This document shows positions 58,061 through 64,000 of a DNA stretch of 64,000 nucleotides, piece by piece. The stretch is from Chara braunii. Taxonomy: Eukaryota; Streptophyta; Charophyceae; Charales; Characeae. The DNA lies in contig BFEA01000171.1 in assembly GCA_003427395.1 (NCBI GenBank), positions 2,028,691-2,092,690 on the forward strand, read 5' to 3'. The notes beneath the pieces are model-generated. The model was not told the origin of the DNA and searched no databases. It saw only the letters and a program-made list of their open reading frames with translations. Position 1 is the stretch's first letter; the number at the start of each line of letters is the position of its first letter. A program made the translations under genes and the position numbers.

Positions 58061-58146
58061 GAGAATGAACTTCCCCCTAGAACATGGCCAGATGCACTCG
58101 TCACATTTTTGTCTTTTTCACATTTGGAGAGTGGTGTGGCGAGGCC
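58061..58146 (-). repeat. Repeat R2, inverted copy
   Basis: Reverse complement of the 60329-60415 sequence: CGCCAC(G/A)CCACTCTC, AAATGTGAAAAAGAC, AAAAATGTG and GCATCTGGCCATGTT are shared. The copies are about 2.2 kb apart in opposite orientation. Confidence 0.85.
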
Positions 58147-58837
58147 CATAGTGTCTGTGGTTCTATAACAAATGCAGGCCCCATGGTCATGCTAGGGCAG
58201 GGCTCACTCTCTCCTTTTGAATGGCCGAGTAGACGCTGTCTCCAGTGGCACATGCCACACTCAACCCACTCTACCTACACAGCAGCTCTTGGAAATGTTC
58301 GAACTTGGCTACTATCCTCCCCAGAGAATATTGGTACTGGAGTTGTTGTTCAACTTTCAAGCACCTGGATGTTTTAGAAGCCAGGTGCAGGATCTGCATT
58401 CTGTTCCAGGCATATTCAAGTAAATTTTGGCATTCCCAAAAAAGAAAAAAAAGAAAAAAAAAAAAAGAAAAGAAAAAAAAGGCATGGACAGTTTGGCCAT
58501 TACCAAATTTGTAAGCTCCTCCAGCAAATCTTCCCTAATACAAAAGGGAGGATTCAGGTGAGGTATGGGAGGCAGTTGGAAATGCATTTCCCAATGCACC
58601 TGGTTGGGTGCTTTAGCGGGGTGCATGATCCGTACTGAGCGCTGTACATGCATAAGTACATTCTGACGGGGTCCATGGTGATAATGCCTAAAACGTTTGA
58701 TGCAGACACGATACCCATCATCTCTGATACATTCACGGCCTCATTCCTGCACATGCATCTGTCAGAATGTAGCTGGACGTTATAGATTTGGGTGCAGATT
58801 ACTTACCTATCCTTCCTGGAGTCGAGAGATGACCAAC

Positions 58838-58990
58838 GACCCTACAGTAGCTCAGTTGGTACACCCATGAACTGTTGAAATATTATAGACCGAATTTCGA
58901 ATCCGGGCAGCAATCAGATGCTGAAAGAAATGGGGAAAAAAAAACAACAGAAAAAAAAAAAGAAAGAAAGGGAAAAGAAAAAAAAAACAC
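58838..58990 (+). repeat. tRNA-derived SINE candidate
   Basis: A perfect pol III A box TAGCTCAGTTGG at 58848-58859, and a B box ATTTCGAATCC at 58894-58904 matching 9 of 11 consensus positions. The 46-nt spacing is normal for a tRNA. The T-stem and acceptor do not pair, so it is not a working tRNA gene. It is followed by an A-rich tail from about 58921. The head-plus-A-rich-tail layout is that of a tRNA-related SINE; a decayed tRNA gene is the alternative. Confidence 0.55.
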
Positions 58991-59043
58991 GGGGAGAAGG
59001 GAACGATGCCCAACGCGCGCCGCGACGACCCCTCTCTCACCTC

Positions 59044-59044
<1 letters not shown>

Positions 59045-59086
<42 letters not shown>
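59045..59086. repeat. Poly-A run of 42
   Basis: Homopolymer A. It may be the tail of a retroposed sequence including the SINE-like head upstream, or a simple repeat. Confidence 0.95.
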
Positions 59087-59088
<2 letters not shown>

Positions 59089-59242
59089 TTCTCGAAGCAA
59101 ACGCAATGCATTCATTCAAACCTGTCAAGGCTGGACCTCGCACTCGCCAGGATTAGTGTCCGACCGTCGATCAGGGACATCGATGGCCACAGGGGACGAA
59201 TTGGTGTGAGCGGCAGCTCGGGCCTGAGGGCCTGGTTGTACA

Positions 59243-59322
59243 ACTCGCCATCTGCCATCATTTTGAATGCACACGGACTCAAAGTTGTCCAGATGCATTC
59301 AAAATGTTGCCAGATGGCGAGT
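59243..59322. repeat. Inverted repeat / hairpin (29-bp arms)
   Basis: 59243-59271 and 59294-59322 are inverted copies with 27 of 29 positions matching (arm starts ACTCGCCATCTG, ends TTTTGAATGCA), separated by 22 nt. Could be a small MITE or a structured RNA. Confidence 0.85.
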
Positions 59323-59407
59323 AGTGACAGTGGTAAACGTGAACGGTCAGGAGTTGGCGTTGTACGTCGACGATCGTTTGGAGAAAGAACCTGCAATTCC
59401 CGTTCAC

Positions 59408-59481
59408 GTTACGTTATATATATATATATATATATAAAATATCTTGCATTTATTGGAATATATATATATCTGTTTGTGACG

Positions 59482-59512
<31 letters not shown>

Positions 59513-59545
59513 AAATATATATAGAGATATATATTATAGAAAAGT
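59408..59545. repeat. (TA)n arrays
   Basis: Three TA dinucleotide stretches separated by short unique pieces. Confidence 0.93.
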
Positions 59546-60328
59546 TATATATTATATTTGTGTGTATGCATCAGATTTCTGCTCGTGATTCGAGCTCACG
59601 CCTTTGTTTACGTTACAACTAGCAGTTACATATGTGTTCACGATTCTCACCCACAGGGGTTCAGTAAGCTGGCACTGGCAGTTCACACTACGTAGCGACT
59701 GGTGCGACTGGTGCGACTGGTGCGACTGACCGCCCGATCGATCCGACGAATCTATCAGAGGACAGAACAGGTGGGGGACGCAAGAGAGGATGTGCGCGCT
59801 ACCTGCGCAAGCACAGGTCCCAGGGATTCTTCGATTCTTGTTAGAGAACCTAGCGCAGGAGCGTTTATGGGTGTGGATCGATCTCTGATGGGAGTTTAAA
59901 CTGTATTGTCTGAAGAGGGGCGGGACTTCGCGCGCGCCTTCGAGCGCGTGCTTCGAGCGCGTGTACGTACCGCCGGCTCGAGGCCGACGAATGAAAAAAA
60001 GAGTGGCAAAACAGATCCGCCTATCTATCCGTCGATTTTACTATGGAAGGAAAGTGCGAGGCATAAACAACGAGCGGCATAGCGGGCGGAGGCAGCGCTG
60101 GTGGCGGCGCTCGCGGGAAGGCGAAATTGCCGGCGCGAGAGCCTCTTGCCGAGCCTCGAGCCCCGAGGTCCGCCCCCTGCCAGTAGCCCTGCTGCGGCGG
60201 TGCGCGATCGTTTGTTTGGGGCTCGCTCCGCCGCTCACCGCATGCACAAAAGACAAAACTTTCTGCAGCGCATCTGTACGTGTTGTAGGGGAAAATCCTT
60301 CTCATTTTGGTGAGCGGCTTTGGGCCCC
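59546..60328. other. No supported gene
   Basis: Short frames only. The triplet-triplet repeat GGTGCGACT occurs three times near 59700-59726. Confidence 0.5.
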
Positions 60329-60438
60329 CGCCACGCCACTCTCGAAATGTGAAAAAGACAAAAATGTGGCCGGTGCATCTGGCCATGTTATAGCTGGAAG
60401 TTCGTTCTCATTTTGCACATTTCGGGAGTGGTGTGGCG
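60329..60438. repeat. Repeat R2 copy with 23-bp inverted arms
   Basis: Arms at 60329-60351 (CGCCACGCCACTCTCGAAATG...) and 60416-60438 match inverted at 21 of 23 positions. The loop contains GCATCTGGCCATGTT. A related copy lies inverted at 58061-58146. This is a small hairpin-forming element, possibly MITE-derived. Confidence 0.82.
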
Positions 60439-62418
60439 ACTCTCGTTTTTCGGGTTTTCTGTTCTGTGCGGCGCGGTCTCGGCGGCAGGCACGCAGCGTG
60501 CGACAAAAAAAAAAAGGGGAAAAGGGCGAGAGAATACAGCGGAAGACGACAAAGTACTACCGTGGGGAGGGTGGGACAAAAAGTACTACCAAGGAAAGGA
60601 CAACATGGCGGCGGGGGCGAGGTCGAGGTACTACCAACAAGACAAGGCACGTCCTTGGTACGCCAAGCGGAAAACGCAAAAAAAAAGAAGTAAAGAAAAA
60701 CGTACATTTTCCCAATGTGGCGGGCGGAGGCCCGCGTGGCGCGGAGGGGGCAGGCGGCGGGTGATGGAAAGGTGGAGAGGCGTGGGTCGGGAGGCCGTAC
60801 GGCGCGCAGGGGCGGGCCGGCGAGAGTCGCCCAGGGGATCGACGGGAGCTGGTGGCTTGCCGCGCGGAGAGCTGGGGTCGTTCGCGGAGGAGGGCAGCCG
60901 AAGCGCGGGCGAGACGGGGTGGGCAAGCCGGGGGAAACCGCGGCGAAAGGGGAGAAAGGGGGCGAAGTGAGCGCGCAGCCGGGGATTGCTGGTGGGGGCA
61001 GGTGCTCTCTGCTCTCGGCTATCTGTTCCGTCGTGCTGCTCTGCGGTCGCATGCTGCGCTGTTCTGTTCTGTGCTGCGCTGTGCTGCGCTGTGCGGTGGT
61101 GCAGATCGGGACGGTCGTAGCGTATCCCGATCGGGGTCGAGGGAAGGCAAGGCGGTGCGATTTGTTGGCAGCGAGAGACACCCAGCAATGGTTAGCAAGC
61201 CAGCGGCGGGCGAGAGAGGAAGAGAGACGGCACAGCGAGCGCCGATGAAGCGCGTGTGTTGTCCTGCGGCGGTCTCGTCGTGGAGAGGACGAGAAGCGAA
61301 GGGAGGCGGAGGCGGAGGCGGAATACGAGTAGCGCCGCGGAGACTCCTACCTGCCGTAGGTCGTCGTGGGTTGGCACGAGTCCGCGCAGCTGTTGCGCGA
61401 GATCGGACAAGTCTGACCTGCAAAAGTGTCAGATGTCTGTCGAGGTGGCACTCGAAGCACTCTACCACATCTCTGTTGTCAATGCCGTCGTCGGTAGCGC
61501 CCAGCGTGTGGCGGGCTGGTCACGGAAATCGCCGAGCAGCGGGTGGGCTTACAGAACCCCGTCGTCGCATTCTGCCGGGGACTTTGGGGTAGTCCTCCGC
61601 CTGCCACGTCGACTAAACCCTCTCAGGCGAGGCGCCTGGCGTCCTCGTGTCTCTGCCCCCGGCTTTCTTTCCTCCGCCGATCGCCTCGCAGCAGATCCGC
61701 TCTCCCGCTGCCTTTCCACGGCTGCGCACCCCCCTATCCCTCCCCCCTCTCCATCTGTCACTGGTGGCAGTCCTCCTCCTCGGTGCTCCCCGCCGGCGGG
61801 CGTGTGTCCCCGTCGCCACCGGCGTCGTCCCCCGCGCTCCGTAAATGCTCGTTTCCACTGCCACCCTCGCGCACGCCCCCCGCCGCCGCCGCCTCCCCGC
61901 AGGGTTCAAGTGAGCAACCCGTCCGACGGTTTGCTTTCTTTTTCCACGACCTCCTGCTGCAGCCTCAAGCCGCGGACCGCCTTGGCCACGTGTTGTTTCA
62001 AGCTCGGCCCTTGGGACAGCCTGCCGCGCTTTCCTACCCCTGCCGGCCGCCCACGAGGGCTGGCGACTCCGCTGCTGCGCCGCGCGTGCATCCTTGTCCC
62101 TTTTTCTCATCTGCTCCGTCCCCCCTCCTCTTCCTCCTCCTCCCCCTCCTCCTCCTCCTCCTCCTCCTCCTCCTTTGCATCGTGGTGGCGCTCCCTCCAA
62201 GTTCATCTGCTCCTCCTACCTCTCCTCCGTGTCGTCGCCGTCATCATCGTCTTTGGCGGATGGGAGCGGCGGATCGACGCATGACAGGCGACTGCTCGTT
62301 GCGCCGCTGCCTAGCTGGAATGTTGAGTAGAAGACGGCGTACCCCTGACGCGCGGGGAAGGAAGCTGCAGGCCTCTGCGCTTCGTCGGCCGCGGTGTCCT
62401 TGAGGCCGCTTAAACCAG
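60439..62418. other. GC-rich upstream region of the tcdA-like gene; no separate gene supported
   Basis: Strongly GC-rich. Overlapping frames of 180-340 codons occur on both strands because stop codons are rare in such sequence; their proteins are Arg/Pro/Ser/Gly-rich without domains. A TGCTGCGCTG-type pentamer repeat sits near 61048-61100 and a CTC triplet run near 62140-62172. It probably contains the promoter and 5' UTR of the gene starting at 62419. Confidence 0.5.
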
Positions 62419-63454
62419 ATGGCGGACCCGAAGGCGGCGATGGTGGCGGGGGGCGCCTTTCTGATCGGCGCGTGCTTTGGCGCCTACTTCTATCAGGGTC
62501 CTATTCGCGCCATGTTTGCCCGGAAGCGCGGGAAAAAGATGTTCACTGTCAAGGACTGGGACACATGGGGGTTTAAGGTGACCCCCCCGGCGGAGGATCG
62601 ATTCAGTAATGACTTGCAGCGCCACTACTTCCACGGTCATTACCACCACCACCACCATTCGGACGCTCCCTGCTACGATAACAATCTTGATGACTCTGGT
62701 GCCGCCCCGTACGAGTCATGGCCGCCGCCTCACGCCGACGGCGCCGCCGGCTGCCGCGGCTTGTCCTCCGTCGTCAACTCCAGGCAAGATGCCACGGACG
62801 TTCATTACGGCACGCTCCTGGAGTTGGGCCACAAAACCTGCGTGCTGGAAGCCCAGGAGGATCGCGCCAAGCTCGCCGACGCCATGACCAAGGACACCAT
62901 CACCGAGCAGCAGTTCAGTCGTAACCGCGAGTTGTTTGGCATAGAAGGCCAGCTGCGCGTACACGAAGCCTTCGTCGTCGTCGTCGGCCTCGGCGGCGTT
63001 GGCAGCCATGCGGCCTTGCATCTCGTTCGGACCGGAGTCGGCAACATCCGGATCGTAGATCACGACCACGTGACCATCTCATCGCTCAATCGCCACGCGG
63101 TGGCAAACAGGGGGGACGTGGGCCACCCCAAGGCCGTGGTGATGAAGCATCACTTTAACAGGATTTTCCCCGAGTGCAATGTGGACGCGCAGCCAGTGAT
63201 GTTGACAGCGCATTCCGCGGACGAGCTGCTGTCAGGCTCGCCAGACTTCGTTCTCGACTGCATAGATAACATCGACACCAAGGTCGCGCTGTTGAAGACC
63301 TGCTTTGACAAGCGCATTCCGGTCATCAGCGCCACGGGAGCGGGGACAAGGATGGACGTCACTCGGGTTCGTGTCGTCGATATCAAGGACAGCGCTGTCG
63401 ATCCCTTGGCAAGGGCCGTACGACATAGATTGCGTCGTCTTCACAACATTACAG
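62419..63454 (+). CDS. tcdA: E1-like tRNA t6A dehydratase (TcdA/CsdL family), exon 1, partial
   Basis: In the known family this enzyme uses ATP to cyclise N6-threonylcarbamoyladenosine at tRNA position 37 (t6A to ct6A). ATG 62419 is followed by a hydrophobic segment at residues 7-25 (MVAGGAFLIGACFGAYF), like the N-terminal anchor that places yeast Tcd1/Tcd2 on the mitochondrial outer membrane. Residues 72-80 are His-rich. The E1-like core begins with SRNRELFGIEGQLRVHEAFV and the nucleotide loop VVGLGGVGSHAA (about 188-197). It continues with VDHDHVTISSLNRHAV, GHPKAVVM, DFVLDCIDNIDTKVALL, ISATGAGTRMDVTRVRV and VDPLARAVRHRLRR. The frame reaches a splice donor ACAG|GTACGG at 63454/63455 (phase 1), just before the conserved Val-Pro-Val-Tyr/Phe block, so the gene continues beyond the window. 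A mitochondrial role is inferred from the anchor. Confidence 0.9.
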
Positions 63455-64000
63455 GTACGGAACTGTTCCAAATGTTCAAGAACTTGAGCTATCTCCCTAT
63501 ATCTCCTCTTCAATCCTCTTTCTTTCTCAGGCCAAGTAATAGATGCTTCCGTCTCGTTCACCCCCACTGCTCAACGCATCCTCTTCTTTCTACAGTCGAG
63601 TAATAGATGCCTCGATCTCGTCGACAAACTACTTTTTTCCCCCCCTCTTCCCCCGGGGCGCATCGCACCCTCTTATCACGAATGTAAAAAGTCGATCTTC
63701 CCGCCCACTGACAGCGATGATGGGGGTAGGTTGTGTTCCGAGGAGGATGGGTATAATCAAATCACCCTGTCGATGCCCAGCTAGTCGCTCTCGCGTCTCG
63801 TCAGACCGTAGGAGTAGAGTCCGTACCCTTTGTTTTTACCCCTCTCGCCATTGTCCCTCTGCCTGCTGTCAACCCCTTCTCTCGCTAACAGGCAGACAAA
63901 CGCCCCTGTAGCTCCCCCCCCCAACACAAATAACTAAAAATAAAAAAAAATCGTGCGTACCTCACTGGCAGACATGTCGGCGAGGAGGAGGGGGGGGGGA
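63455..64000 (+). other. Probable intron of the tcdA-like gene (to window end)
   Basis: Starts GTACGG. Continuing the exon frame reads into non-family sequence and stops at about 63604, supporting an intron. Candidate acceptors (TTTCTTTCTCAG near 63530, TTCTTTCTACAG near 63595, GCTAACAG near 63891) are not followed by the expected next block, so the real acceptor is probably outside the window. Confidence 0.65.
63516..63622. repeat. Duplicated acceptor-like sequence in the intron
   Basis: TTTCT(TTCTC/AC)AG followed by AGTAATAGATGC and TCTCG occurs near 63516-63557 and 63580-63622, a tandem duplication with a 63-bp period that duplicates a polypyrimidine-AG site. Confidence 0.75.

Noticed and set aside
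61256-62403. Overlapping 342- and 286-codon plus-strand frames upstream of the tcdA-like gene
   Set aside because: GC-rich DNA lacks stops on both strands; the products are Pro/Ser/Arg-rich with no domain, and opposite-strand frames are equally long.

Overview
This window is nuclear DNA of a eukaryote. The evidence is a probable GT-donor spliceosomal intron, LTR, LINE, tRNA-derived and DNA-transposon families, long satellites and dinucleotide arrays, and only one recognisable host gene in 64 kb. The gene-dense right end is GC-rich and the left half is AT-rich and full of old transposon debris. I cannot name the organism; a repeat-rich alga or other microbial eukaryote fits best. The assembly is short-read: three N gaps sit in AG/CT arrays, and an untrimmed Nextera mate-pair junction is embedded at 35872-35909.

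Layout. 1-6375: three blocks of a 5-bp satellite (consensus AGAGT), the largest about 1.7 kb, interrupted by a 548-bp hAT-like element. 6811-8240: a satellite of about 97-bp monomers. 10150-11119: a decayed minus-strand Ty3/gypsy protease-RT relic. 11200-28802: small non-autonomous DNA elements of at least three kinds (8-bp-TSD hAT-like, TTAA-TSD, TA-flanked palindrome), a dying LINE (22119-24420), tRNA-like repeats and large stretches where no gene is supported. 31475-34496: three copies of a dispersed repeat, two of them bracketing a GC-rich 2.2-kb block.

34540-57083: a very large Ty3/gypsy LTR-retrotransposon locus. Two repeats of about 2.9 kb (LTRs) enclose gag, protease, RT, RNase H, a PHD-finger reading frame, integrase and a long extra 3' frame (ORF3, start codon overlapping the integrase stop as ATGA). 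A primer-binding site resembling the 3' end of initiator tRNA-Met directly follows the 5' LTR. RT is split by an 8.25-kb insert that carries several unrecognised small plus-strand reading frames. Every pol module has stop codons, so the element is dead. The 3' LTR copy is flanked by a perfect 12-bp direct repeat and abuts a minus-strand integrase fragment of a related element, so it may be a separate solo-LTR insertion rather than the partner of the 5' LTR.

57100-62418 holds inverted repeats, a tRNA-like SINE candidate and low-complexity DNA. 62419-63454 is the first exon of a membrane-anchored TcdA/CsdL-type E1-like tRNA t6A dehydratase, the only clear host gene; it runs off the window through an intron.
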